From NCBI GenBank assembly GCA_020161365.1, contig JAIUNU010000010.1, forward strand, positions 1-64,000: DNA of 64,000 nt, in the 5' to 3' direction. Position 1 is the stretch's first letter; each line of letters starts with the position of its first letter. The notes beneath the pieces are model-generated. The model was not told the DNA's origin. It searched no databases and saw nothing but the letters and a program-made list of their open reading frames with translations. The stretch comes from Pseudomonadota bacterium. GTDB taxonomy: Bacteria > Pseudomonadota > Alphaproteobacteria > Caulobacterales > Caulobacteraceae. The translations under genes and the position numbers were made by a program. Shown here piece by piece: positions 38,536 to 47,976 of this stretch.

Positions 38536-40128
38536 ATGTCCTTCATCACCCTGGATTCCGTCGCCGCCGTCACGCCTGACGGCCGGCTTCTCTTCGAAAA
38601 TCTGAACCTGTCGATTGGGACCGAGCGCATCGGTCTGGTCGGGCGGAACGGCGCAGGCAAGAGCACCTTGCTGGCGCTGATCGCGGGCGCGCGGGCGCCG
38701 TCCGCAGGAACCGTGGCTCGGACAGGCTCGGTCGGTCTGCTGGATCAGGTTCCAGACCTTTCCGAGCAGGCCAGGCTGGTCGACCTGCTGGGCGTCGGCG
38801 CGGCGTGGGATCGCCTGTCTCGGATCGAGCGCGGCGAGGGCGACGCGGCCGACCTGAATGAGGCCGACTGGACCTTGCCGATGCGGCTCGAGCAGGTCCT
38901 GGCCGAGGTCGGTCTGACCGAGATCGCGCCCGAGCAACCGCTGTCGGCGCTATCGGGCGGCGAGGCGACGCGCGCGGGCCTGGCCCGGCTGCTGATCGCT
39001 GCGCCGGACGTCCTGCTGTTGGACGAGCCCACCAACAATCTCGACGCCGAGGCTCGCGACATGGTGGGGCGGCTGCTCTCGCGCTGGCGCGGCGGCGCGG
39101 TGGTGGTCAGTCATGACCGCGCCCTGTTGCGCGGCATGGATCGCATCGTCGAGCTGTCGTCGTTGGGCGCACGGTCTTACGGCGGCGGCTATGACCTCTA
39201 TGCCGAGCGCAAGGCGCTGGAGGCCGAGGCCGCCCAGCGCGATCTCGACCATGCCGCGCGCGAGGTCCGGCGCGTCGCCCGCGAGGCTCAGGTCGCGCGG
39301 GAGCGAAAGGACCGTCGAGATTCGGCCGGTCGCCGTTTCGCCGATCGTGGCGGCGCCCCGAAGATCCTCCTCGGCGCCATGGCCGAGCGGGCGGAGAACA
39401 GCGGGGCCAAGGCGGGCAAGCTCGCCGACAAGCTGGCGGCCCAGGCGGAGGCCGCCAGGGCCTCGGCCGAGGCGAGGGTGGAACGCGCGCGGGCGCTGGG
39501 TTTCGAGCTTCCTTCGAGCGGCCTGCCTGAGGGGCGTATGGTGCTGGCCCTCAATGATGTCAGCTTCGCCTGGCCGGGCCGCGAACCCGTCATCGAAGGC
39601 CTGTCATTCCGGCTTGGCGGGCCTGAACGCCTGGCGGTCAGCGGGCCGAACGGTGCGGGCAAGACCACGCTGATCCGCCTCGTCACCCGCGATCTAGCGC
39701 CGACGCGCGGGACGGTGAGTCTCGGCGTGCCGGTGGCCCTGCTTGACCAGCGCGCCGCCGTACTAAGGGATCAGGAGACGATCCTGGAGAATTTCCGGCG
39801 ACTGAACCCGGCGGCCAGCCTCAATGACGCCCATGCGGCGCTGGCCCGCTTCCTGTTCCGCAACACGGCGGCCCACCAGATGTGCGGAACCTTGAGCGGC
39901 GGCGAGCGCTTGCGCGCGGCCCTGGCCTGCGTGCTGTGCGGCGCCACCCCGCCGCAACTGCTGGTGCTGGACGAGCCGACCAACCACCTTGATCTGGCCT
40001 CCATTGAAGCGATCGAGACCGCGCTTGCGGCCTATGACGGCGCGCTGCTGGTTGTCAGCCACGACCAGGATTTCCTAAAGGCGATCGGCGTGACGCGACA
40101 TATCCGCTTGGGAGATCCTTGCCGTTGA
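38536..40128 (+). CDS. ABC-F family ATP-binding protein
   Basis: 530 residues with two ABC ATPase domains and no membrane segment: Walker A GRNGAGKS (36-43) and GPNGAGKT, signatures LSGGEATR and LSGGERLR, and Walker B LLLDEPTNNLD and LVLDEPTNHLD. The charged linker with Lys/Arg-rich helices between domains (about 235-330) is typical of ABC-F proteins that act on ribosomes (translation factors or antibiotic resistance). Its 3' end overlaps the methyltransferase gene start by 10 bases. Which ABC-F subclass is uncertain. Confidence 0.92.
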   Translation: MSFITLDSVAAVTPDGRLLFENLNLSIGTERIGLVGRNGAGKSTLLALIAGARAPSAGTVARTGSVGLLDQVPDLSEQARLVDLLGVGAAWDRLSRIERGEGDAADLNEADWTLPMRLEQVLAEVGLTEIAPEQPLSALSGGEATRAGLARLLIAAPDVLLLDEPTNNLDAEARDMVGRLLSRWRGGAVVVSHDRALLRGMDRIVELSSLGARSYGGGYDLYAERKALEAEAAQRDLDHAAREVRRVAREAQVARERKDRRDSAGRRFADRGGAPKILLGAMAERAENSGAKAGKLADKLAAQAEAARASAEARVERARALGFELPSSGLPEGRMVLALNDVSFAWPGREPVIEGLSFRLGGPERLAVSGPNGAGKTTLIRLVTRDLAPTRGTVSLGVPVALLDQRAAVLRDQETILENFRRLNPAASLNDAHAALARFLFRNTAAHQMCGTLSGGERLRAALACVLCGATPPQLLVLDEPTNHLDLASIEAIETALAAYDGALLVVSHDQDFLKAIGVTRHIRLGDPCR

Positions 40129-40760
40129 GCCTGGACGTCGAGGCCTTCATCCGCGAGCGCCTGCCGCTCGAGCCTGTTGTCGGGGCGCCGGAGGTGCGAC
40201 TGCATCGCGCCGGGCCGCACAGCGGGCTGATGCGGTTGGCCGATGCCGATCCAGACTTCGAGCCACCCTATTGGTCGCGCCCCTGGGGCGGGGGTCTGGT
40301 CCTGGCCCGGCATGTGCTGGATCACCCTAGCCTCGTGACTGGTCGGCGCGTGATGGACCTGGGGTGTGGCTCGGGTCTGGTCGCCATCGCCGCCGCCCTG
40401 GCGGGCGCGGCCGAGGTCGTCGCTGTAGACGTCGATCCCTACGCGATCACCGCAGCGCGACTGAACGCGGCGGCCAACGACGTAGCGCTGTCGTATCTGC
40501 GGGGTGATCTGACGCGCGGGGCGCCGCCCGATATGGACCTGATCCTGGTGGGCGATCTCTTCTACGCGCGAGGTCTGGCCCGCCGGGTGGAGGCCTTTCT
40601 TCGCCGTTGCCAGTCGGGCGGGGTGTCCGTGCTGATCGGCGACCCCGGGCGGGAGGCGCTGCCGGCGGCGCGTCTGCGCGTCGTCGCCGAGCACCCGGTC
40701 GTCGACTATGGCGATCCGGGCGGCGCGGTCAGAAACGCCGCCGTGTACGCGCTGATCTAG
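40119..40760 (+). CDS. Class I SAM-dependent methyltransferase (ETFB-lysine/PrmA-like)
   Basis: 213 residues with SAM motif I VMDLGCGSGLVAIAAALAGA, followed by VDVDPYAITAARLNA and the NDVALSYLRGDL segment. The N-terminal about 70 residues and the YWSRPWGGGLVLARHVLDH stretch resemble protein methyltransferases of the ETFB-lysine and PrmA-like group. TTG 40119 with GGGAG 5 bases before it is preferred; TTG 40125 is the alternative. Overlap with the ABC-F gene indicates one operon. Substrate unknown. Confidence 0.87.
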   Translation: MPLSLDVEAFIRERLPLEPVVGAPEVRLHRAGPHSGLMRLADADPDFEPPYWSRPWGGGLVLARHVLDHPSLVTGRRVMDLGCGSGLVAIAAALAGAAEVVAVDVDPYAITAARLNAAANDVALSYLRGDLTRGAPPDMDLILVGDLFYARGLARRVEAFLRRCQSGGVSVLIGDPGREALPAARLRVVAEHPVVDYGDPGGAVRNAAVYALI

Positions 40761-41210
40761 CTAGGCCTTGCGATTCAGCGTGATCGCCGCGCCGTGCTGC
40801 GGGCGTTCGGCCACCACGCCGCCCGCGCCATAGGTGGCGGCCGGCGCGGCGCGTTGGCTGGCGATCTCCTGGGCCACGGCATGGACCAGGCCCTCGGTGA
40901 CGGTCTTGGCGGCGTTCACGGCCCGCGCGTGGCGCGCCAGAACGGCGTCGAACGCTTCGGTGGCGCGCATCAGACGCTGGCGAAGCTCAAGACGCGCGCT
41001 TTCCACCAGCCCGACATTGGCCCGCACCCGCATCGACTCGTGGCGATACACATTGGCGAGCTTGGCGGTCTCCTCGACGTATTGGACGGCCTCGTGGGGG
41101 CGATGCGTCTCGAAGGCGACGGCTTCCTTGGCGATCAGATCGGTCAGGCGCTCGGTCAGCAGGATCAGCTGGTGGACGCGATCGTCGGCGTCGACGGCGG
41201 CGATGGCCAT
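40761..41210 (-). CDS. flbY: Flagellar protein FlbY
   Basis: 149 residues, mostly helical with heptad-like stretches in the first 110 residues and no membrane segment. Assignment to FlbY is based on gene order: in Caulobacter the operon flgI-cheL-flbY lies divergent to fliX, as here. It was described as a flagellar gene; its biochemical role is not clear, and the features resemble FlgN/FliT-like secretion chaperones only loosely. Starts 4 bases after the cheL stop. Confidence 0.8.
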   Translation of the reverse strand: MAIAAVDADDRVHQLILLTERLTDLIAKEAVAFETHRPHEAVQYVEETAKLANVYRHESMRVRANVGLVESARLELRQRLMRATEAFDAVLARHARAVNAAKTVTEGLVHAVAQEIASQRAAPAATYGAGGVVAERPQHGAAITLNRKA

Positions 41211-41214
41211 GACT

Positions 41215-41550
41215 CTACTCCTTCAGACCCTGAAGCTTCAGCATTTCGCGCTGGATGGTGGAGGCCAGGCCCACACCGCCGGCCTTGGTGATTTCCTTGG
41301 AGATCGCGTCGGTCAGTACCGACTTGAACATCTCCTCGCCGTTGCCGCCGCCGAAGGGCGCGGAGGTCTTCACCCCCTCGAACATCTGCTGGGTCATCAC
41401 CGACAGGAACGAGGCTTCGAAAGTCTTGGCGGTCTCGGCGATGCGGGCGCGCTTGACCTTTTCCTCGGCCGACACGACGAGCTGCTTGGCGGTCGCCGCC
41501 GCGGCGTCGATGCGCGGCGGCAGGCTGGTCAGGGCGGAGAGCAAGCTCAT
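41215..41550 (-). CDS. cheL: Rod-binding protein CheL (FlgJ N-terminal like)
   Basis: 111 residues, length of the rod-binding domain found at the N-terminus of FlgJ in enterobacteria, without a muramidase domain. The central [20 protein letters not shown] segment is the typical FlgJ_N core. It would assist rod assembly across the peptidoglycan. ATG 41550 overlaps the flgI stop (TGATG); GTG 41553 is one codon earlier. Confidence 0.9.
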   Translation of the reverse strand: MSLLSALTSLPPRIDAAAATAKQLVVSAEEKVKRARIAETAKTFEASFLSVMTQQMFEGVKTSAPFGGGNGEEMFKSVLTDAISKEITKAGGVGLASTIQREMLKLQGLKE

Positions 41551-42662
41551 CACATCACCTCGATATCGGCTTGCAGCGCGCCCGCGGCCTTCACCGCCTG
41601 CAGGATCGAGATCATGTCGCGCGGCGTCACGCCCAGGGCGTTGAGACCGCCGACCAGACCCTTCAGCGACGGCGCGCCGCCCAGGGTCAGCAGTTGCTTG
41701 CCCTTCTCTTCCTCGACATTGACCGTCGACTGCGGGACGACCGCGGTCTGGCCCTGGCTGAACGGCGCCGGCTGACTGACGGCGGGGTTCTCCTGCACCG
41801 AGATGGTCAGGTTGCCCTGGGCGATGGCGACCTTGCTGATCCGCACGTCGTCGCCCATGACGATGACGCCTGCGACCTCGTCAATGACCACCTTGGCGGG
41901 GCCATCGGGCTCGACCGTCAGGTTCTCGATATTGGTCATGAAGGTGATCATGTCCATTCCGGGCGGGGCGCGGGTGGCGATGATCGTCGGGTTCTGAGCC
42001 TGGGCGCAGCCGGGGAACTTGGCGTTGATGGCGTCGGCGACGCGGCGCGCGGTGGTGAAGTCGGGATTGCGCAGGGTCAGGCGCATGATGTCCATATTGA
42101 CCATCTGGAACCCGGTCTCGCGTTCGATGACGCCGCCGCCGGCGATGCGGCCGGCCGTCGGAACGCCCTTGGTCACCGAGCTGCCCGAGGCACCGCCGGC
42201 GGAGACCGAGCCGGTCTGCACCGTGCCTTGCGCCACCGCATAGGTCTGGCCGTCCGCGCCCTGCAGGCTGGTGACGATCAGGGTGCCGCCCAGCAGGCTC
42301 TTGGCGTCGCCCAGGGTCGAGACGGTGACATCCACCTTCGACCCGGCGGCCGAGAATGGCGGCAGGTTGGCCGTGACCATGACGGCGGCGGTGTTCTTGG
42401 TGTTGAGGTTGGCGTCGCGGACGTTGACCCCCTGACGCTCCAGCATCGCCTCCAGGCTCTGCTTGGTCATCGGCGCATTGCGCAGGCTGTCGCCTGTGCC
42501 GTTGAGGCCGACTACGATGCCGTAGCCGATCAACTGGTTCTCGCGAACGCCCTCGAAGGCGACGATGTCCTTGATCCGCGACTTGGCGAACGCCGGCGCG
42601 GCGACCAGGCAAGAGGCGGCGACCAGGGCGGTCAGAACGATGCGAAAGAATGAACGCGGCAT
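41550..42662 (-). CDS. flgI: Flagellar P-ring protein FlgI
   Basis: 370 residues with an N-terminal Sec signal peptide (about 1-26, cleavage near AFA-KSR) and the FlgI body: [28 protein letters not shown] and a [20 protein letters not shown] block. It forms the basal-body P ring in the periplasm. ATG 42662 gives the signal peptide; the longer open frame is spurious. First gene of flgI-cheL-flbY, with a GG-N10-GC sigma-54-like element upstream. Confidence 0.97.
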   Translation of the reverse strand: MPRSFFRIVLTALVAASCLVAAPAFAKSRIKDIVAFEGVRENQLIGYGIVVGLNGTGDSLRNAPMTKQSLEAMLERQGVNVRDANLNTKNTAAVMVTANLPPFSAAGSKVDVTVSTLGDAKSLLGGTLIVTSLQGADGQTYAVAQGTVQTGSVSAGGASGSSVTKGVPTAGRIAGGGVIERETGFQMVNMDIMRLTLRNPDFTTARRVADAINAKFPGCAQAQNPTIIATRAPPGMDMITFMTNIENLTVEPDGPAKVVIDEVAGVIVMGDDVRISKVAIAQGNLTISVQENPAVSQPAPFSQGQTAVVPQSTVNVEEEKGKQLLTLGGAPSLKGLVGGLNALGVTPRDMISILQAVKAAGALQADIEVM

Positions 42663-42700
42663 GGCTGTCCCGTGGCGGGGAGACGTCCCCACGCCGTCCC

Positions 42701-42717
42701 ATGCCAGAAGCGGGCCA
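42701..42717 (-). promoter_or_regulatory. Sigma-54-like promoter element for flgI
   Basis: Minus-strand TGGCCCGCTTCTGGCAT fits the -24/-12 consensus TGGCAC-N5-TTGC with exact GG-N10-GC spacing and would put the start about 25-30 bases before the flgI ATG. Late basal-body genes of Caulobacter are sigma-54 and FlbD dependent. Confidence 0.65.
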
Positions 42718-42808
42718 GTTTCATGAGCGTGTCCAATCCCTTGTGACTCAAGGGATTTCGGGATGGGCGTCGGTTCCGTCGGCGCCTCGCGGCAGATTCT
42801 GCCCGGCA

Positions 42809-42823
42809 TTAACCATACTTCAA
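42809..42823 (+). promoter_or_regulatory. CtrA-box-like site upstream of fliX
   Basis: TTAACCATACTTCAA matches the CtrA consensus TTAA-N7-TTAA at seven of eight specified bases. It lies 70 bases before the fliX start, fitting CtrA control of this early flagellar gene. Confidence 0.6.
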
Positions 42824-42892
42824 GCGCCGGGGCTGATAGTGGTCGCTGTGGCGAGGTCAGTGACTCGCGCGCGTGGCTTTTGGAGCTGTCGG

Positions 42893-43327
42893 ATGAAGGT
42901 TTCCAGCACGGGGGGCGTCTCGGCGACCAGCGCGTCGCGAGCCAAGCCGGCCGGCGGTTCGTCGGGCTTTTCGTTGCCTTCGGTCAACGCCGCCAGCGGC
43001 GCGGCCAGCACTGCCTCGGTCGGCGGACTGACCGGCGTGGGCTCGGTCGACGCCCTGTTGGCGCTCCAGGCGGCCGGCCCCGTCGGAAGCCCGCTGGAGC
43101 GCCGCAAGCGCGCGGTGCGGCGCGCCGACGATATCCTCGACATCCTGGGCGAGGTGCGGATCGCCCTGATCGACGGCGACATCTCGCACGCGACGCTGGA
43201 TCGCCTGTCGCGTGCTCTTCGCGAGCAGCGCGACGCGACTGACGATCCGCGCCTGGAGGGGGTCTTGAACGAGATCGAGACCCGGGCCGCCGTCGAGTTG
43301 GCCAAGCTAGAAGCGGGCAGGCGGTGA
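42893..43327 (+). CDS. fliX: Flagellar assembly regulator FliX
   Basis: 144 residues, near the family length of about 140. MKVSSTGGVSATSASRAKPA is followed by a low-complexity Ser/Ala/Gly segment and a helical C-terminal part with RAVRRADDILDILGEVRIAL. In Caulobacter FliX couples completion of the early basal body to FlbD activity and sigma-54 transcription. ATG 42893 has GGAG upstream, and the gene is divergent from flgI, as known in Caulobacter. Confidence 0.93.
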   Translation: MKVSSTGGVSATSASRAKPAGGSSGFSLPSVNAASGAASTASVGGLTGVGSVDALLALQAAGPVGSPLERRKRAVRRADDILDILGEVRIALIDGDISHATLDRLSRALREQRDATDDPRLEGVLNEIETRAAVELAKLEAGRR

Positions 43328-43539
43328 CATGCGCGGGGCGAGGCGTCAAAAGCTGATGTGCTCTCGCCACGCTCGGATCGCTCGCGCGTTTCACACCCGT
43401 CATCGTCGCGATTTTGAACCTCACGGAAGAAAGCGCACGTCTGAACGCGCCGGTCACGCGAGGTTCATTGAACGCGGCTCACCTTTTGGTATAAGCACCC
43501 GGCCTTCGAGGGCTGAGTTCATTGGGGCGTGAGGCGTTA

Positions 43540-43968
43540 ATGCAAACGGCCGCAAGTCTGCTAGAGAAATCCGATTACCGTCCTTCCGAGGACGAGCCTT
43601 TCATGAACGAGCGGCAGCTTGAGTATTTCAAGCAAAAGCTGCTGGCATGGAAAGAAGAGATCCTCCGCGAATCTCGCGAGACGGTTTCCCATCTCCAGAA
43701 AGAAACCGAGAATCACGCCGATCTGGCCGATCGCGCGTCCTCGGAAACTGACCGGGCTCTTGAGCTCCGCACCCGTGATCGCCAACGCAAGCTGATCTCC
43801 AAGATCGACCAGGCCCTGCGCCGCGTCGAGGACGGCTCGTACGGCTATTGCGAGGAGACGGGCGAACCGATCGGCCTGGCCCGACTTGAAGCTCGCCCCA
43901 CGGCGACCATGAGCGTCGAAGCCCAGGAACGCCACGAGCGGCGCGAACGCGTCCACCGCGACGACTAA
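43540..43968 (+). CDS. dksA: DksA/TraR-family transcription factor lacking a full zinc finger
   Basis: 142 residues. Coiled-coil (about 30-85) with acidic tip ADLADRASSETD and a C-terminal globular domain with LEARPTA. At the four zinc-ligand positions only C104 is kept; the other three are T107, S125 and A128. Alphaproteobacterial DksA proteins with fewer cysteines are known and can act without zinc. It would bind the RNA polymerase secondary channel and mediate the ppGpp response. ATG 43540 is preferred over TTG 43522. A strong terminator follows. The gap 43328-43539 shows no gene. Confidence 0.9.
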   Translation: MQTAASLLEKSDYRPSEDEPFMNERQLEYFKQKLLAWKEEILRESRETVSHLQKETENHADLADRASSETDRALELRTRDRQRKLISKIDQALRRVEDGSYGYCEETGEPIGLARLEARPTATMSVEAQERHERRERVHRDD

Positions 43969-44015
43969 GTCCTTGGTCTGCGCCCGCCCGCCGGGCGCGT
44001 GGTGATCAAATGCTG

Positions 44016-44048
44016 ACGGCCCGGGGCGCAAACCCCGGGCCGTTTTTT
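44016..44048 (+). terminator. Intrinsic terminator after dksA
   Basis: ACGGCCCGGGG (44016-44026) pairs perfectly with CCCCGGGCCGT (44033-44043) and is followed by TTTTTT. It separates convergent dksA and the M16 peptidase gene. Confidence 0.92.
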
Positions 44049-44103
44049 CGTCTCGTCTATGCACGGAGCGACGGGCCCGCGCGTGCGGACCCGCGCCTCC
44101 CGG

Positions 44104-46881
44104 CTACTTCGCCGGATTACCGTCGGCGTCGATGATGCGCGGTTCGACGCCCATGGCCTTGAGCTTGGGCTCGACGGCGGCGCGATCGCCGACCACGACC
44201 CAGATCAGTTCGTCGGGCTTGATCACCTTCTTGGCTGCGGCCGTGGCGGCGTCGAGCGTGACCGAACGAACATAGTTCGAATAGTTCTCGGGATAGCTGT
44301 CGGGCAGGTTGAAGTTGACCACCTCCGAGATCGAACCACCGACCCCGGCGGCGGTTTCCCACGAGCCGGGCAGGGACAGGGTCAGGCTGTTCTGAGCCTT
44401 GGCCAGTTCGGCGGCGGTGATCGGCTTGTCGCCGATGATGCCCAGAAGCTCCTTGCGGGCCTCGGCGAACGACTCGGCGGTCTTGTCGGTCTGGACCGGC
44501 GCGAGGGCCATGAACAGACGCGTGCCGCGCGCGCCGGTCACCAGGCTGCGGGCGCCGTAAGACCAGTGCTTGTCCTCGCGCAGGTTCATGTTCAGGCGCG
44601 AGACGAAGTCGCCGCCGAACAGGGTGTTCATCACGTCGATCGCGGCTTCATCACTCGGGTCACGCGGCGCAACGAGATTGCCGACCATAAGCATCGACTG
44701 CTGGGCGCCGGGCTTGTCGATCAGATAGACCGCGCCCTTGCCCGCCGAGGCGACGACCGGCGGCTTGGTCTTGGCCTGGGCGCCGGTCCAGCCGCCGAGC
44801 TGGGCTTCCAGCTTCGGCATGATCTGCTCCAGCGTGGTGTCGCCGACGATGATCAGGGTGGCGTCCTTCGGCTGCAGCCACGCCTTCTGGTAGGCGATCA
44901 GGTCTTCACGCGTGATCGAGCCGACGCTGGCCTCGGTCGACAGCACGCCGTAGGGGCTGGACGGGCCATAGGCGAGCACCGGCAGAATCCGCGAGGCCAT
45001 GGCGTTCGGGTTCTGCTTGGCTTGCTGGATGCTGGCGATCGACAGGCGCTTGCGGCGGGTCAGGTCCTCCGGCGTGTAGGCCGGGTTGCGCAGGATGTCG
45101 GCATAGAGCGCGAGGGCCGGATCGAGGGTGGTGGTCAGCGTGTTCAGCGAGACCGTCGAGGTGTCGAGCCCGTTGCTCGTCCGCACCGACGCGCCCAGTT
45201 GGGCGAGCTCACGGCTCAGGGTGAGGTTGTCGCGTTGGGTCGTGCCCTCGGTCATCATGCCGACCGCCAGCGAGGAGACGCCGGCCTTGCCGGCGGACTC
45301 GGCGGCCTGACCGGCGTCGAACAGCAGGCTCAGCTGGATCTGCGGCGTCTCATGGCGCTCGGCCAGCACGACCTTGAGGCCGTTCGAAAGCACGCCCCGG
45401 TGCAGCTTCACGAAGCTCGGCGGCTTCGGGGCCCCGACCTCGGGCATCGCCTTGCGGTCGGCGCCGACGGTCGCGGCCTTGTAGTTGGGGAAAGGGCTGA
45501 CGGTCAGGGTGAAGTCACCGTCGCTCAGCCACTTGCGGCCGGCCGCGACCAGATCCGAAGCCTTGGCCGCCCGCACCCGGTCGAGGCTGCGCTTATAGGC
45601 GCCGGCGTCGCCCAGGTAGACCTGGTTTTGCGCCAGGATGTCGGACTTGCCGCCGAAGCCGCCGATCCGCTCGGCGCCCCGCACGACGTTGGCGAGGTTG
45701 TTGGTGCGGACCTTGGCGACTTCCTCGGGCGTCGGGCCATCGCGGAGCAAGCGCTGGAACTCCTCGTCGAAGGCCTTTTCGACCGCCGCCGGATCACCGC
45801 CTGGCTTGACGGTCAGGGTGACCAGAAACTGGCCGCCGATTTCGCTGGGGCTGACGCCGGCGCTGACAGCGGTGGCGGTCTGGTCGGTGAACACCAGGCG
45901 CTTATAGAGACGCGAGGTCTTGTCCGAGACCAGCACCTCGCCCAGCAGGTCCAGATAGTCGGTGTCGGCCGCGCCGAAGCCCGGCGTGTTCCACACCTTG
46001 TAGATACGGGTCTGCGGCACCCGATCCTGCATTTCGGCGCGCTGTGAGCCGGTCCGCTTGGCGATCCATTCCTTCTGGCGGGTCACGGGCGGGCCCGACG
46101 GGATGTCGCCGAAGTACTTTTCGACCTTGGCCTTGGCCTCGGCGACGGTGATGTCGCCGGCCAGAACCAGCGTGGCGTTGGCCGGTCCGTAGTAGTTCTT
46201 GAACCACGTCTTCACGTCGTCCAGCGAGGCGGCGTCGAGATCGGCCATCGAGCCGATGACCGAGTGGCCGTACGGGTGATCCTTGGGATAGGTGCTCTCG
46301 GTGATGATGTCCCAGACCTGGCCGTAGGGCTGGTTCTCGCCCTGGCGCTTCTCGTTCTGGACGACGCCGCGCTGCTCATCCAGCTTGGCCTTGTCGATGG
46401 CGTTGACCAGCCAGCCCATCCGGTCGCTTTCCAGCCACAGCACCTGGTCCAGCGCCGCCGTCGGCACATTCTGGAAGTAGTTGGTGCGGTCTTCGTTGGT
46501 GGTGCCGTTCAGGTCGGTGGCGCCCAGCTTTTCCAGCGCCTTGAACCAGTCGTCGTTGAAGTGCTCCGAGCCGTTGAACATCAGGTGTTCGAACAGGTGG
46601 GCGAAACCGGTCTTGCCGGCCGGCTCGTTCTTGGAGCCGACGTGGTACCAGATGTTCACCGCAACGATCGGCGCCTTGTGGTCCTCGTGGACGATGACCG
46701 TCAGGCCGTTCGACAGCTTGAAGGTCGTATGCGGAATGTCGATGGTCGGCAGGGCCGTGGCCATGGCGCCGGTCACTTTCGCGGCAGCCTTGGGCGGGTC
46801 GGCCTTGGCGGGCGCGGCGGCGAGCGCCGGCGAGGCGGCGACGAGAGCCGCAAGGGCGGCGGACGCGAACAGCTTCTTCAT
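44104..46881 (-). CDS. M16 family zinc metallopeptidase (two-domain)
   Basis: 925 residues with an N-terminal signal peptide (MKKLFASAALAALVAASPALA) and two M16 halves. The catalytic HXXEH motif is at 95-99 (HLFEH) with the distal Glu in VQNEKRQGENQ. The second half is the inactive-type domain (GVLSNGLKVVLAERHETPQ), giving a clam-shell peptidase that would degrade peptides in the periplasm. ATG 46881 gives a good ribosome site; the ATG two codons earlier (46887) is the alternative. Confidence 0.94.
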   Translation of the reverse strand: MKKLFASAALAALVAASPALAAAPAKADPPKAAAKVTGAMATALPTIDIPHTTFKLSNGLTVIVHEDHKAPIVAVNIWYHVGSKNEPAGKTGFAHLFEHLMFNGSEHFNDDWFKALEKLGATDLNGTTNEDRTNYFQNVPTAALDQVLWLESDRMGWLVNAIDKAKLDEQRGVVQNEKRQGENQPYGQVWDIITESTYPKDHPYGHSVIGSMADLDAASLDDVKTWFKNYYGPANATLVLAGDITVAEAKAKVEKYFGDIPSGPPVTRQKEWIAKRTGSQRAEMQDRVPQTRIYKVWNTPGFGAADTDYLDLLGEVLVSDKTSRLYKRLVFTDQTATAVSAGVSPSEIGGQFLVTLTVKPGGDPAAVEKAFDEEFQRLLRDGPTPEEVAKVRTNNLANVVRGAERIGGFGGKSDILAQNQVYLGDAGAYKRSLDRVRAAKASDLVAAGRKWLSDGDFTLTVSPFPNYKAATVGADRKAMPEVGAPKPPSFVKLHRGVLSNGLKVVLAERHETPQIQLSLLFDAGQAAESAGKAGVSSLAVGMMTEGTTQRDNLTLSRELAQLGASVRTSNGLDTSTVSLNTLTTTLDPALALYADILRNPAYTPEDLTRRKRLSIASIQQAKQNPNAMASRILPVLAYGPSSPYGVLSTEASVGSITREDLIAYQKAWLQPKDATLIIVGDTTLEQIMPKLEAQLGGWTGAQAKTKPPVVASAGKGAVYLIDKPGAQQSMLMVGNLVAPRDPSDEAAIDVMNTLFGGDFVSRLNMNLREDKHWSYGARSLVTGARGTRLFMALAPVQTDKTAESFAEARKELLGIIGDKPITAAELAKAQNSLTLSLPGSWETAAGVGGSISEVVNFNLPDSYPENYSNYVRSVTLDAATAAAKKVIKPDELIWVVVGDRAAVEPKLKAMGVEPRIIDADGNPAK

Positions 46882-46983
46882 GGTCATTCCAGCTAGGAGT
46901 GCGCTCCCCGATGAGCGCGGGCACCGTAGGTTGCGTTCGGGCCGGCTGGCAAGCGCCCATGGCCACGCTCTAGGGCCGCTCGC

Positions 46984-47598
46984 CTACCAGAGTGATTTGG
47001 CCGCGCGCTCGGGCCAGGCGCGGTCATAGGCCTCGCCGCCGACCTCGCCGTCCGTGACCGCCGCCAGCATGGCGCCGGGCGAGGGCAGGGACGTAGGGTC
47101 CACCTGGCTCTCCGGCTTCCAAAGGCCTGACCGCACGATCGCGCGGGCGCACTGGAAATAGGCTTCCTCGACGGTGACGACGATGACCGTACGCGGCGGT
47201 TTGCCGTCGACCGCGAAGCTGTCGAGCAAGTCCGGAGCGGCGCTCAGAACCGCGCGACCATTGACGCGGAAGGTCGTGCCCGAGCCAGGGATCAGGAACA
47301 GCAGCGCTACGCGCGGGTCACGCACGATATTGCGCAAGGAATCGATGCGATTGTTCCCACGACGGTCCGGCAGCATCAGGGTCTTGGGGTCGGCGATCCG
47401 CACGAAGCCCGGCTGATCCCCGCGCGGGCTGCAGTCGAGACCTTCCGGGCCGCAAGTGGCCAAGGCGACGAACGGCGAGGCCTCGATCAGGGCCGCATAC
47501 TGCGGCGTGATGTAGGAGGTGACCTTGACCGTCGAGGCCGGCGTGGGCGCAGGTTGGTAGAGCGCTTCGAGCGCTTCCAGGGTCGTGATCTGATGCAT
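46984..47598 (-). CDS. Pyridoxamine 5'-phosphate oxidase family flavoprotein
   Basis: 204 residues with a split-barrel FMN-binding domain: VALATCGPEGLDCSPRGDQP, PDRRGNNRIDSLRNI and a VALLFLIPGSGTTFRVNGRA block, characteristic of the MSMEG_1061-type FMN-dependent PPOX subgroup. Likely a small-molecule oxidoreductase; the substrate is unknown. It lies 15 bases from the response-regulator gene on the same strand and may be cotranscribed. Confidence 0.88.
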   Translation of the reverse strand: MHQITTLEALEALYQPAPTPASTVKVTSYITPQYAALIEASPFVALATCGPEGLDCSPRGDQPGFVRIADPKTLMLPDRRGNNRIDSLRNIVRDPRVALLFLIPGSGTTFRVNGRAVLSAAPDLLDSFAVDGKPPRTVIVVTVEEAYFQCARAIVRSGLWKPESQVDPTSLPSPGAMLAAVTDGEVGGEAYDRAWPERAAKSLW

Positions 47599-47613
47599 CG
47601 GGCCCCGCCGCTG

Positions 47614-47976
47614 CTAGGCGTCGAAAGCGCGGGCGCAGGCCTCAGCCAGATGGCGCGGCGAGATCGGCTTGTCGACGACCGGCTTGAGGTGGTCTCGCAC
47701 CTGATCGGCGTTGCCCGTCACATAGACCACCGGAATATGTCCCAGTTGTCGCTGAATGGCCTCGACCGCCTCGACGCCGGTGCCGCCGACGATCCGATAG
47801 TCCGCAGTGATCAAATCGGGAGGATTGGCCAGCGCCAGCGCCAGAGCATCACCCGGGCTGTCGGCGATGTCGAAACTGGTGAAGCCCTGCTCCGCCAGGA
47901 GAGCCTCGACCTCGAACGCGACGAGGATTTCGTCCTCGATGATCAACACGTGTCGGGCCTTCTCGTGCTCGGTCAT
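47614..47976 (-). CDS. Single-domain response regulator
   Basis: 120 residues with only a CheY-like receiver: acidic pocket in VLIIEDEILVAFE, phospho-acceptor Asp in DLITADYRI, Thr/Ser switch in VVYVTGNA, and Lys in VVDKPISP. Such stand-alone receivers act in phosphorelays. ATG 47976 (MTEHEKARHVL) is preferred because GGAGAAGG precedes it; ATG 48009 would add 11 residues. No kinase gene is nearby. Confidence 0.9.
   Translation of the reverse strand: MTEHEKARHVLIIEDEILVAFEVEALLAEQGFTSFDIADSPGDALALALANPPDLITADYRIVGGTGVEAVEAIQRQLGHIPVVYVTGNADQVRDHLKPVVDKPISPRHLAEACARAFDA

Noticed and set aside
44059..46047. Long open frame on the plus strand opposite the M16 peptidase
   Set aside because: Shadow frame in GC-rich DNA; the minus strand carries HXXEH and a signal peptide.
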